Shown piece after piece: positions 32,764-41,900 of a stretch of 64,000 nt of DNA (positions are counted from its first letter, which is position 1; each line of letters starts with the position of its first letter). The position numbers were made by a program, and so were the translations under genes. Source of the stretch: JBJXGV01 sp046160485 (GTDB taxonomy: Bacteria; Orphanbacterota; Orphanbacteria; JBJXGV01). The notes below the pieces were generated by a model. That model ran no database searches, was not told the DNA's origin, and was given only the letters and a program-made list of their open reading frames with translations. Location: assembly GCA_046160485.1 (NCBI GenBank), contig JBJXGV010000060.1, positions 56,244 to 120,243 of the forward strand. Direction: 5' to 3'.

Positions 32764-33306
32764 CTACTTCTTCAGCTTATCGAGAAACAGTTTGCGCGCC
32801 TTCGCGACCTTCGGGGCGATGACGGCGCGGCAGTAGGGTTGGTTCGCGTTCTGCGCGTAGTAATTCTGATGGTAGTTCTCCGCCGGATAGAAGATCGAGA
32901 GCGGCGCGACCTCGGTGACGATCGGATCGTCCCACACCTTCTCGGCGTCGAGTGCGGCGATGACCTTCGCGGCGGTTTCCTTCTGCGCGGGCGAGTGCGT
33001 GAAGATCGCCGATCGATACTGCGTGCCGGTGTCGGCGCCCTGACGATTGAGCGTCGTCGGATCGTGAATCGTGAAGAAGACCTCGAGCAGTTCGGCGAAA
33101 GTGATGATGTTGGGGTCGAACGCGATCTGCACGACTTCGGCGTGGCCGCTGCGGCCGGAGCAGACCTGATCGTACGTCGGGTTCGGCATCACGCCGCCCG
33201 TGTAGCCGGACGTGACGGTGCTCACGCCGCGCAACCCGAGAAACACCGCCTCCAGACACCAGAAGCAGCCCCCCGCAAGCGTCGCCAGTTCCATCGTGTG
33301 TTCCAT
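32764..33306 (-). CDS. msrA: peptide methionine (S)-S-oxide reductase
   Basis: Repairs oxidised methionine in proteins using thioredoxin. The 180 residues begin MEHTMELATLAGGCFWC, where Cys14 in GCFWCLEA is catalytic. TSGYTGG, YDQVCSGRSGHAEVV, FFTIHDPTTLNRQGADTGTQ and ENYHQNYY are all family blocks in order. Resolving cysteine candidates are Cys49 (QVCSG) and the late PYCRAV. There is no signal peptide, so it is cytoplasmic. ATG at 33306 follows AAGGAGG. It is divergent from the PHP-domain protein gene; msrPQ, which does the same repair in the periplasm, lies 2.6 kb away. Confidence 0.95.
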   Translation of the reverse strand: MEHTMELATLAGGCFWCLEAVFLGLRGVSTVTSGYTGGVMPNPTYDQVCSGRSGHAEVVQIAFDPNIITFAELLEVFFTIHDPTTLNRQGADTGTQYRSAIFTHSPAQKETAAKVIAALDAEKVWDDPIVTEVAPLSIFYPAENYHQNYYAQNANQPYCRAVIAPKVAKARKLFLDKLKK

Positions 33307-33429
33307 CGAAAGCCTCCTTCGTGTTGGGTTCTTGCGCGGGGTTCGATGCTCGGCGTGTACGGCGAGTTTCGCGAGCACCGGCGTCATATTCGGCACGCGG
33401 CGGGGCGCTGTCAAACGCGCTGCGACGGC

Positions 33430-33458
33430 TTGGTCGCGCCCGCACCCGGTGATAGACT
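33430..33458 (+). promoter_or_regulatory. putative leaderless promoter of the PHP-domain gene
   Basis: TTGGTC (33430-33435) and TAGACT (33453-33458) are 17 bases apart. The GTG start at 33466 comes seven bases after the -10, where transcription should begin. No ribosome binding site exists for this GTG or for the alternative ATG at 33493. The geometry supports GTG 33466 as a leaderless start. Confidence 0.45.
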
Positions 33459-33465
33459 CGCGCGC

Positions 33466-35847
33466 GTGATTCCCCGTCGCTGCGTAAATTGGATGGCTCG
33501 CTTCTTGGCGCCGCGCCTTGTCGCGATCTTCGGAGCGCTCGCGTATGCGGACGCCGCGCACGCCGAGCGCGTTCCCGACCCCGGCGCACCCGCGCCCGCC
33601 TACGACAACACGCTCGCGAAGGATTTCATCATGGACGCGCCGTGGCGCGTCGTCGACGCGAACACGCCGATCCCGATCTCCATCGTCATCAAGGACTGCG
33701 ATGTCGACGACGTGCGCGAGTTGCACTGGATTCGCGCGTGGGACGTCACCGGCGGCGGCTCCACGCTTCTTTGGGATCACAACTTCGGCAACGAGCGCAT
33801 CGGCAATGACGCGACGGAGAAGAAATACTGGACGTACATCACGAACGTCACCGAGGGGCACCCGTCGCTGCCGAACGGAACGCTGCTGACGCCCGCGAAT
33901 CTCGGCTACGGCACAGGCGCCGCGATTCAACTGAAGGTGTCGGTCTACTATCGCGACGACTTCTTCAACTACACGGAGAACCGCTACCTGCGCGTGCACG
34001 TCGGCAGCGGCGCGTTCCCGTGGCCCGCGGGCTGGTACGGCGGCGACACGCATGTCCACACGATGTACACGAACAACATCGCGGAGTTCGGCGCGCCGAT
34101 TCCCGCGACGCGGCGCGCGGCGGCGGCGATCGGCATGCACTGGATGACGATCACCGATCACTCGTGCGATCTCGACGAGACGGGCGACGGCGACTGGTCG
34201 TACGCGACGCTTCAGTGGGAGTACACGCTGCAGACACCGGCGGGCATCGCCACGGTTACGCGCGACAACGTTGCGCTCGGCGGATCGTGGGCGGCGATCG
34301 GCGCGGACGTCGCGGATTTCGGCGGCGCGGACATGCGGCTACAACGCGGCGTCGAGATCAACCTCGCGTCGATCGACGTCGACTCGCCGGGGAAGACGCT
34401 GCACACGCTCTTCGTCAATCCGTTCTACATCGACTCGCCGTGGTGCGGGACGATCACCGAGCGGCCGGTGTTCCCGACTGTGCCGGGCGGGCTTGCGCAG
34501 CTTGCGCCGGGCGGCTTCGCGTTCGCCGCACACCCGCTGTCGGATCTTGCGGCGGAGTTCGGCGGGCTCGACTTCGCGGTGAACGGCGCGCGCTGGGGCG
34601 ACGAAGACGTGACGGTCGCGCTCGGCTACGAGGCGTTTCGCGGATTCCAGGCGTTCAACACGCGCGACACGCGCACCTCGACGAACCAGGAGAATCCGTG
34701 GGCGGATTTCGACGCGGGCGTGACGCCGGGCAACGCGTATCCGAGCGAGCTACTGCAAGGGATCGCGCTTTGGGACGCGCGGCTGCGCGCGAACGTCGGG
34801 AGCGTGGGTGAACCGAGTGCGCTCGACGGCGCGGGCGCTGCCAATGCGCTCGTCACTCCTCCGCGCAAGATCTTCTTCGCGGGCGGCAGCGACGCGCACG
34901 GCGACTTCAACTACGCGACGCACCTCTCGACCGACACGTACGCGACCGACAACGCGCTCGGCAAGGTGCAGACGGTCGTGCACGTGCCCGGCGCGTTCGC
35001 GGGGCAGTACGGGCCGGGCAACCTGCCGCCGGTCGATTCGCTGATGGCTGCGTATCGGGCTGGGCGCTCCATTGCGACGGACGGCCCATTCCTCGAGATC
35101 GGCGTCGACCGCGACAACGACGGCGATTGGTACGAGCCGGGGGATTTGCGCATCGGCGACGACGGTGTCGCGAATCCGAATGCCGCGCTGCCGCTGCGCG
35201 TGCGCTGGGCGTCGCTCGCCGAGTTCGGCGCGATCACGAACGTGAGCGTCTACGTCGGCAACGCGAGTTCGACGGCCGCGCTCCTCAGCATCAATCCCGC
35301 GTCGATGGGCCAGGGGTTCGCGGGCTCGACGACGCTCGATCTCGGAGCGTTCGCGCTCACTGGAGCGGTTTATGTGCGCGCGGAGTGCCTCACGTCGGAC
35401 GGCGGCGCGGGCCATCGCGCGTACACGAATCCGATCTGGATCGCGTTCGAGGCGGCGACGGACGTGGCGGGGCCAAGTGACGAGGGCGGCGGGGACGACG
35501 TGCGTGGCGACGGCGATGGGAGCGCGTTCACGCCGAACGGCGCGCCGCTTTGGCTCGGCTCGTGCGCGCCGAATCCATTCCGGATGCGCGGTTTCGCTTC
35601 CACGAGCGTCGTGGCGATACCGTTCGCGCTCGCGCGGGCCGGCCGCGTCACCCTCGCGATCTACGACACGCAAGGCCGCCGCGTTCGCAGGCTCCTCTCC
35701 GACGCTTCACTTGCTGCCGGCCGCCACACCGCCGAATGGGACGGTCGCGATCACAACGAAGCGCTCATGACCGCCGGAATCTACTTCGTGGTTCTGCGCG
35801 GCGACGCCGGCGCGAACGCGACCCAACGCATCGTCCTTCTGCGTTGA
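33466..35847 (+). CDS. secreted PHP-type metal-dependent phosphoesterase-like protein with sorting domain
   Basis: Exported protein of 793 residues. The signal peptide ends ADAAHA-ERV (residue about 33). After a beta-rich region, a PHP-like metal site appears: GGDTHVHTMYTNN near residue 194, then TITDHSCDLDE, AHPLSDLAAEFGGLDF and GGSDAHGDFNY. These correspond to the HxH, DH, H and DxH motifs of the PHP family. The C-terminal 90 residues are the FlgD/Ig-like sorting module (CAPNPFRMRG, VTLAIYDTQGRRVRRLL, MTAGIYFVVLRGD, final RIVLLR). The substrate is unknown; secreted PHP proteins are often annotated as CehA/McbA-like. An alternative ATG start is at 33493. Confidence 0.82.
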   Translation: MIPRRCVNWMARFLAPRLVAIFGALAYADAAHAERVPDPGAPAPAYDNTLAKDFIMDAPWRVVDANTPIPISIVIKDCDVDDVRELHWIRAWDVTGGGSTLLWDHNFGNERIGNDATEKKYWTYITNVTEGHPSLPNGTLLTPANLGYGTGAAIQLKVSVYYRDDFFNYTENRYLRVHVGSGAFPWPAGWYGGDTHVHTMYTNNIAEFGAPIPATRRAAAAIGMHWMTITDHSCDLDETGDGDWSYATLQWEYTLQTPAGIATVTRDNVALGGSWAAIGADVADFGGADMRLQRGVEINLASIDVDSPGKTLHTLFVNPFYIDSPWCGTITERPVFPTVPGGLAQLAPGGFAFAAHPLSDLAAEFGGLDFAVNGARWGDEDVTVALGYEAFRGFQAFNTRDTRTSTNQENPWADFDAGVTPGNAYPSELLQGIALWDARLRANVGSVGEPSALDGAGAANALVTPPRKIFFAGGSDAHGDFNYATHLSTDTYATDNALGKVQTVVHVPGAFAGQYGPGNLPPVDSLMAAYRAGRSIATDGPFLEIGVDRDNDGDWYEPGDLRIGDDGVANPNAALPLRVRWASLAEFGAITNVSVYVGNASSTAALLSINPASMGQGFAGSTTLDLGAFALTGAVYVRAECLTSDGGAGHRAYTNPIWIAFEAATDVAGPSDEGGGDDVRGDGDGSAFTPNGAPLWLGSCAPNPFRMRGFASTSVVAIPFALARAGRVTLAIYDTQGRRVRRLLSDASLAAGRHTAEWDGRDHNEALMTAGIYFVVLRGDAGANATQRIVLLR

Positions 35848-35913
35848 CGTTGCGCGGGCCGAATCCGCGGCATCGCGTGAAACAATTCAGACACTGCGAG
35901 CATCGGACGCGTG

Positions 35914-36912
35914 ATGACGCCGCGGAAGCTGACGCACTCCGACACGACACCCGAATCGCTCTACATCAACAGGCGCGAGTTCATCCGGAACGCGGTCCTC
36001 TTCACGGGCGTCGCCGCTGGGATTGGAGGCGGACTCGTTTGGCTGACGGGCGGCGCGTCGGGGAAGCGCAAGGCTGTTGTGGGCGCGGCGCCGACGCCCG
36101 ACTCATTGCGCGCGCCCGCCGATTTCACCGCGACGCGCCGCGCGAACTTCGCTGGCGACGAAGCCGCCAGCTCGTTCGAGCAGGTTACGACGTACAACAA
36201 TTTCTACGAGTTCGGCCTCGATAAGGCGGACCCGGCGGCGAACGCGCACACACTCCGGACGCGGCCATGGACCGTCGCCGTCGAGGGGAGTGTGCGCACG
36301 CCGCGCCGCCTCGACATCGACGAAGTCCTACGCTGGTTTCCGCTCGAGGAGCGCGTCTACCGCATGCGCTGCGTCGAGGCGTGGTCGCTCGTGATTCCGT
36401 GGCTCGGTTTCCCGCTCGCGGAGTTCATCAAGCGCCTCGATCCGCTGCCGAGCGCGAAGTACGTCGCGTTTACGACGCTGCACGACGCCGAGCAGATGCC
36501 GGGGCAGCGCACGCGTTCGCTCGACTGGCCGTACGTCGAGGGGCTGCGCATGGACGAGGCGATGCATCCGCTCGCGTTCATGGCGGTGGGTCTCTACGGC
36601 CAGCCGCTGCCGAACCAGAATGGCGCGCCGCTCCGACTCGTCGTGCCGTGGAAGTACGGCTTCAAGGGTTGCAAGTCGATCGTGTCGATTCGCTTCTCGG
36701 AAGAGCGGCCCGCGACGACGTGGAATCGCGCCGCCCCGCACGAGTACGGGTTCTACGCGAACGTGAATCCCGAGGTCGATCATCCGCGATGGAGCCAAGC
36801 GACCGAGCGCCGCCTCGGCGAGTTCTCGCGCCGCCCGACGCTCCCGTTCAACGGCTACGCGGCCGAGGTCGCGCATCTCTACTCGGGGATGGATCTGCGA
36901 GAAAACTTCTAG
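35914..36912 (+). CDS. msrP: protein-methionine-sulfoxide reductase, molybdopterin catalytic subunit
   Basis: Periplasmic molybdoenzyme (formerly YedY) that reduces methionine sulfoxide in envelope proteins. The 332 residues begin with a Tat signal carrying twin arginines (NRREFIRNAVLF, Arg20-21). The molybdenum ligand is Cys153 in RMRCVEAWSLVIPWLGFPL. TYNNFYEFGLDK, DAEQMPGQ and VPWKYGFKGCKSIV are family blocks. Length is close to the E. coli protein. GTG 35911 and ATG 35914 are adjacent; ATG is taken. The TAG stop shares its G with the GTG of msrQ, so both are translated together. Confidence 0.95.
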   Translation: MTPRKLTHSDTTPESLYINRREFIRNAVLFTGVAAGIGGGLVWLTGGASGKRKAVVGAAPTPDSLRAPADFTATRRANFAGDEAASSFEQVTTYNNFYEFGLDKADPAANAHTLRTRPWTVAVEGSVRTPRRLDIDEVLRWFPLEERVYRMRCVEAWSLVIPWLGFPLAEFIKRLDPLPSAKYVAFTTLHDAEQMPGQRTRSLDWPYVEGLRMDEAMHPLAFMAVGLYGQPLPNQNGAPLRLVVPWKYGFKGCKSIVSIRFSEERPATTWNRAAPHEYGFYANVNPEVDHPRWSQATERRLGEFSRRPTLPFNGYAAEVAHLYSGMDLRENF

Positions 36913-37577
36913 TGAAGCGCGGCGATGCTGCGTGGCTGAAGCCCGCGATCTTCACCGGCGCGTTGGTTCCGCTTGCGATGACGGCGCTGCAAGCGGCGCG
37001 CGGAACGCTCAGCGCCAACCCGATCGCCGAGGCGCTCAATCGCTTCGGATTGCTCACGCTCATCTTTCTCATTCTCAGTCTCGCGATGACACCGGCGCGC
37101 GCTCTCTTCGGTTGGAGTTGGCCGCTTCGCGTCCGCCGGATGCTCGGGCTCTTCGCGTTCTTCTACGCCGCGCTCCACATGACGACGTACGTCGCGATCG
37201 ACCAGGGGCTGCAACTTCGTGTCGTCCTCGCGGATGTGGTGAAGCGCAAGTTTATCTTCGTCGGCCTCGCCGCGTTCGTGTTGCTTGTGCCGCTTGCCAT
37301 CACATCGACGAATGGAATGGTGCGCCGGCTCGGGTTCCGCAATTGGCAGCGGCTCCATCGACTTGCTTACGTGGCTGCGATTCTGGGTGTGATCCACTTC
37401 ATTTGGCGCGTCAAGATAGATATCACCGAGCCCGCGATCTACGGGTCGCTCGTCGTGGTGCTAATTGGATTTCGCCTCGCGCGCGCGCTCAGGCGCCGGC
37501 CGCCGAGGAGGAAGCCGGCGCTGGCGCGTGCGGGCCGTGAGGAAACACGAACGAAGACCGCGACCGCAGCGTCGTGA
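36912..37577 (+). CDS. msrQ: MsrQ haem b membrane subunit
   Basis: Inner-membrane haem b protein of 221 residues that passes electrons from quinones or flavin reductase to MsrP. Six helices are visible. Haem-ligand histidines lie in FFYAALHMTTY and in WQRLHRLAYVAAILGVIHFIW. LSLAMTPAR and KRKFIFVGLAAF are typical of the YedZ family. The start is GTG at 36912, overlapping the msrP stop (TAGTG); no better start with correct length exists. The C-terminus is arginine-rich and slightly longer than in E. coli. Confidence 0.93.
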   Translation: MKRGDAAWLKPAIFTGALVPLAMTALQAARGTLSANPIAEALNRFGLLTLIFLILSLAMTPARALFGWSWPLRVRRMLGLFAFFYAALHMTTYVAIDQGLQLRVVLADVVKRKFIFVGLAAFVLLVPLAITSTNGMVRRLGFRNWQRLHRLAYVAAILGVIHFIWRVKIDITEPAIYGSLVVVLIGFRLARALRRRPPRRKPALARAGREETRTKTATAAS

Positions 37578-37617
37578 CAGCGATTGACCGCTGCCGTATC
37601 TCCTTCGACGACATCTA

Positions 37618-37646
37618 TTGCCAGATTCTGCCACCCGGCCGATAAT
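37618..37646 (+). promoter_or_regulatory. promoter of the parDE pair
   Basis: TTGCCA (37618-37623) and GATAAT (37641-37646) are separated by exactly 17 bases, one of the best sigma-70 matches in the window. Transcription would begin near 37653, 13 bases before the parD ATG and next to its GGAGG site. Antitoxin autorepression at this promoter is usual for ParDE. Confidence 0.65.
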
Positions 37647-37665
37647 TTGCTCGGAGGTGAAGACG

Positions 37666-37950
37666 ATGACCAGCATGAACATCTCGGTACCCGAACCCAT
37701 GCGCGACTGGGTCGAAGCGCAAGTGCGGGCCGGCAACTACGGCAACGTGAGCGAGTACGTCCGCGAGCTGATCCGGCAGGACCAGAAACGAAAGACGCAG
37801 GAGCGACTCGAAGAGCTACTTCTCGAGGGGATGAACAGTCCAAAGTCGGCGATGACGAAGAAGGACTGGGCTGAGATTCGCAGTGAAGTCGTGCGGAGGG
37901 TTGCGGAGGCGAGGGGTGGCGGTGCGCGGCGGGCGGGTAAGAAAAGCTGA
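37666..37950 (+). CDS. parD: ParD-family antitoxin
   Basis: Antitoxin of 94 residues. The N-terminus is a ribbon-helix-helix DNA-binding domain (MNISVPEPMRDWVEAQVRAG, then NYGNVSEYVRELIRQDQKR), which binds its own promoter as a dimer. The C-terminal half, with SPKSAMTKKDWAEIRSEVV, is the flexible part that wraps the toxin. ATG at 37666 follows GGAGGTG. The second in-frame ATG (MNIS) is close by. The toxin gene overlaps its 3' end by 35 bases. Confidence 0.88.
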   Translation: MTSMNISVPEPMRDWVEAQVRAGNYGNVSEYVRELIRQDQKRKTQERLEELLLEGMNSPKSAMTKKDWAEIRSEVVRRVAEARGGGARRAGKKS

Positions 37951-38248
37951 GCAAGCGAAGCTCGACATCGTCGATCTGGCGTTCTTCCTAGTTCTCGAGA
38001 GCGGGCAAGATGAACTCGGCGTCCGATTCCTCGACGCTGCTGAATCAGCGTTCGAAAGCCTCGCGAGGATGCCCGAGATGGGCGTGCGGCGACTGTATCT
38101 CAGTTCGACGCTGACTGATCTCCGCATTTGGCGCGTGCCCGGCTTCCCGAACCACCTCGTCTTCTACCGCGCCCACGATGCGGGCGTGGAGATCATCCGC
38201 GTCATCCACGCGAAGCGAGACATCGAGGTGTTGCTCGGCGACGAATGA
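37916..38248 (+). CDS. parE: ParE/RelE-superfamily toxin
   Basis: Toxin of 110 residues; ParE proteins poison DNA gyrase, RelE proteins cleave mRNA on the ribosome, and both share this fold. Here AKLDIVDLAFFLVLESGQDELGVRFLDAAE, EMGVRRLYLSSTLTDLRIW and HLVFYRAHDAGVEIIRVIHAKRDI favour ParE. An active-site arginine or histidine set of RelE is not obvious. The frame opens after GTG 37916, behind GGAGGCGAGG, overlapping the parD 3' end; GTG 37922 is an alternative. The ParD type of the partner supports the ParE call. Confidence 0.85.
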   Translation: MAVRGGRVRKAEQAKLDIVDLAFFLVLESGQDELGVRFLDAAESAFESLARMPEMGVRRLYLSSTLTDLRIWRVPGFPNHLVFYRAHDAGVEIIRVIHAKRDIEVLLGDE

Positions 38249-38327
38249 TCGGGCCCGAATCGCCAGCAAACTTCGGTTGCGGGTCCTTGCGCTCAGCGTC
38301 AAAGTCCGCGACCAATTTGGAGGCGGT

Positions 38328-38362
38328 GAAGGCTCACACGCCCTAGCGGTGTGAGAGCCTTC
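38328..38362. terminator. bidirectional hairpin after parE
   Basis: GAAGGCTCACACGC and GCGGTGTGAGAGCCTTC pair along 14 bases with two small bulges around CCTA. The hairpin lies 80 bases past parE and 20 bases past the stop of the minus-strand gene at 38383, so it can end both transcripts. TCTAT follows on the plus strand; TTCACC on the minus. Confidence 0.5.
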
Positions 38363-38382
38363 TATCGGCACTCATTGCGGGG

Positions 38383-38916
38383 TCAGTGGTTCGCCGGCGC
38401 TGAGCCGATTGACTTCGCTGGCGCGGGATCGCACGTGATGAGTCGGTCGTAGTGCACGTCGATAGGAAGAAGGACCCCAAGGAATGCGCCTAACGCGCCC
38501 CCGAGGGCTGTGGACGCGGCAATGCCCACGCCTGTCCATTCGCCTTGGTCACCCTGGCTCCTGGCGATGAGGGCGCCAATCGTCGCGCCAGCAATGGCAC
38601 CGCCAAACGCGTAGAGGTGCCGCGGCCGCGTCGCGTCGCGAAACGTGATCGCGGAGAGTTCGTCGAGCGCGACGGCGCGCGGTGCGACGAGCGTCGTGTC
38701 GGTGCCGGCGAACGCGAGGAGCAGCGAAGCGTTCTCGATGCCTGCATAGCGGCCGCGCAGCGTGTCACCGGAGGCTAGACGAACCGTGACCGCATCGCCC
38801 GTCGCGAGCCGTCGCGCGGCGATGCCGAGGCAGTCCTCCGCGCGCGCGGCCGCGACCCATCCGAAGCCGAGTGCGGCCGCGAGCAGAACGACGTGCCTTT
38901 GCGCGGCAGATTTCGT
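38383..38916 (-). CDS. exported glycine-zipper protein with apparent ACG start
   Basis: An open frame of 178 codons with strong protein character but no ATG, GTG or TTG near its beginning. It begins right after, and in the same frame as, the TAG stop of the giant BNR gene. Read from ACG at 38916 (ACG AAA), with AAGGA ten bases upstream, it gives a clean signal peptide: basic KSAAQRH, core VVLLAAALGFGW, and cleavage near AAARA-EDC. Then come a beta-rich part (GDAVTVRLASGDTLRGRYAG) and a glycine-zipper membrane segment (AFGGAIAGATIGALIA, GIAASTALGGALGAFLGVLL). Either ACG is used as start, or an ATG has mutated and the gene is dying or misread. Function unknown. Confidence 0.6.
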   Translation of the reverse strand, partial: TKSAAQRHVVLLAAALGFGWVAAARAEDCLGIAARRLATGDAVTVRLASGDTLRGRYAGIENASLLLAFAGTDTTLVAPRAVALDELSAITFRDATRPRHLYAFGGAIAGATIGALIARSQGDQGEWTGVGIAASTALGGALGAFLGVLLPIDVHYDRLITCDPAPAKSIGSAPANH

Positions 38917-38922
38917 CGCCGA

Positions 38923-41900
38923 CTATTCCTTCGTCCAACTCGGCACGCGCCCCGGCGTCCATGGCGCGCCGGCGGCGTCGGCCTTCTGTTCGAGCGCGGC
39001 GAGGTCGCGCGAGAGGGCGGTGAACTCCGCGAGCGTCGTCGCGAACTCCTCCGCGGCGATGTCGTACGCGCGGCGGTGCGTCGCGGTCGGGTCGGAGGTC
39101 GTCAGCCAAGTGCCGCCGATGATGCTGCCGATGCGGTCGGCGATGCCCGGCGGCCGCGACTCGTTGCGCGCCGCGAGCACCGGATCGCCCGACAAGTCGA
39201 CCTCGACATCCAACAAGCGCGCTTCGATCGCGCGCAAATCACTCGCGAGCGCGGCGCTCGAACCCGGCGTGTCGTCGATCGCCTTCTTGAGGTGCTCGAT
39301 GCGCGCGCGCATCTCTTCTGCAGCCTTCGCGGTGCCGAGCACGGCGCGCTGCAGCCGCGACGCCTTGCGCTGGAACGCGAGGAGCGCGCCGCGGTCCTTC
39401 GACGGAATCGTCGGTTGGCCGAGCGGCACCGTGTCGAATGACACCGGCCCCGCGAGCCGCGTGATCGCGCCATCAACGCGCTGCTCGAGCGTCACGCTGT
39501 AACGCCCCGGCGCCGCGAGCGGCCCGACCGTCGGCGTCACGAACGGATTGAAGTCGCCGGCCTCGAGCGCGACGGGATCGGGCGGCGGGAATCGCAGATC
39601 CCACGCCACGCGATGAAAGCCCTTCTTCGTCACGCCCTCGACGCGGCGCACAACGTTGCCAGCCTCATCGCTTACGGTCAGAAAGATAGCGGGCTTCTCC
39701 TCGCGCGCCTCTTCGCGCAGGCGATCCCAGCTCGGGTACATCACGTCGCCGCCGTCCTTCGCGATCTTCTTCTCGCGTTCCTGCCGCTCCTTCTTGCGCG
39801 ACTTGAGTTCGTCGCGCAGGTAGTACGTGAAGACGGCGCCGAACGGCGGATTCGGTGCGATGAAAAACGCATCGCCGAGCGACGCCTTCTCGGGCAGGCC
39901 GAGCGGGCCCCACGGAACGAAGATCCACGCGGGTTTCACGTCGAAGAGCGTCGCGGGCGCATCGAGCGTGGCGAGCGTCGCCGTGCGGAGCGGCGAGTAG
40001 TCGTCGAGAATGTAGAAACCGCGCCCGAACGTGCCGACCACGAGGTCGTTCTCGCGCCGCTGAATCGCGAGGTCGCGCACCTGCTGCACCGGCATCCCGC
40101 CCTTGAGCTGAATCCACCGCTTGCCGCCGTCCTGCGTGAAGAAGACGCCGAACTCGGTTCCCGCGAAAAGCAGATTCGGGTCGACGTGATCTTCGGCGAA
40201 CGAGAACACGGTCCCGCGCTCCGGAAGATCGCCCGCGACCGAGGACCACGAGCGCCCGCGATCGTTGCTGCGGAGCAAGTACGGCTTGAAGTCGCCCATC
40301 TTGTAGTTCTGGAACGCGGCGTAGACGACATCCTCGGAGTGCTGCGACGGCACGACGCGCCCGACGTACGCGAGGTCGGGCACACCAGCGAAGCGCTCGA
40401 TGCGCCGCCAGTTCGTACCGGCGTCATCACTCACCTGCACGAGCCCGTCGTCGGTGCCGACGTACAAGAGCCCCTCGACGAGCGGCGACTCCGCGAGCGA
40501 AACGATATTCCCGTAGAACGACGTGCTCGCATTCTTCGCGACCGCATCGACGCTCCACACGCGCCCCATGATCTCGAGCTTGTTGCGATCGAGCTGCCGC
40601 GTAAGATCGCCGCCGACTTGCTTCCACGAATCGCCGCGGTCATCGCTGCGGAAAAGTACGTTCGCCGCGAAGTAGAGCCGCGAGTTCGAGTGCGGGCTGA
40701 TGATGAGCGGAGAGTCCCAGTTCCATCGCAGCGCCTGGTCCTTCTCGCCCTGCGGCTGCACGTCGAGCACCTCGCCGGTGCGCTTGTCGAAGCGCCCGAG
40801 CACGCCGTGCTGCGCCTGCGAGTAGACGATGTTCGTGTCGCCGGGGTCGACCTGAGTCTGGAATCCGTCCCCACCCATCGTGATGTACCAATCGTAGTTC
40901 GTGATGCCGTGCGTCGTGCGCGTCCGCGTTGGCCCGCCAAGCGTGTTGTTGTCCTGCGTCCCGCCGTAGACGTTGTAGAACGGCCACGCGCTGTCGACCG
41001 CGACCTTGTAGAACTGCGTGATCGGAAGGTTCGCGGAGAACTTCCACGTCACGCAGCGATCGAACGATTCGTACACGCCGCCGTCGCAGCCCGCGATGAT
41101 GTGCATCGTGTTATCGGGATCGATCCAGAGCGCGTGGTTGTCGACGTGCTTGTACTTCTCGCCCGAGATCTTCGTGAACGTCTTGCCGCCGTCTTCGGTG
41201 AAGTGCATCCACGTGTCCATCGAGTAGACGAGGCCGGCATCCTTCGGGTCCGCGATGATCTCGTTGTAGTACTGCGGGCTGGCGGCCACGTAGTCGCTCA
41301 TCTTCTCCCACGTCACGCCGACGTCGCGCGAACGGAAGAAGCCGCCGGCCTTGTTCGCGGCCTCGACGATCGCGTAGACGATGTTCGGATCGGCGGGGGA
41401 GAAGGTCAGGCCGATGCGGCCCATCTCCTCCTTCGGCAAACCCGTCGACATCTTCTTCCACGTCGCGCCCGCGTCGGTCGACTTGTGCACGCCCGAGCCG
41501 GGACCGCCGTCGATGAGCGTCCACACGCGGCGGTGGCGCTGGTACGCGCTCGCGATCAACACATCCGGGTCGCGCGGGTCCATCACGACTTCGTTGACGC
41601 CTGTGTACTCGTCGATTTCGAGAATGGCGTTCCACGTCGCGCCGCCGTCGGTCGTTTTGTAGAGGCCGCGATCGCCGCCCGCCCGCCACAGCGGGCCATG
41701 CGCCGCGACGTAGACGACATCAGAGTTGCGCGGATCGACGACGATCTTGCCGATGTGCTCCGACTCTTTGAGGCCGACGTTCTCCCAGCTCTTGCCGCCG
41801 TCGACGGATTTGTAGACGCCGTCGCCGTACGCGACGCTGCGCTGGCTGTTGTTCTCGCCGGTGCCGACCCACACGATGTGCGGATCGTTCGGGTCGATCG

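Noticed and set aside
32839..33465. Long N-terminal extension of the PHP protein (frame opens at 32839)
   Set aside because: The extension lies antisense to msrA, and the signal peptide begins at 33466/33493.
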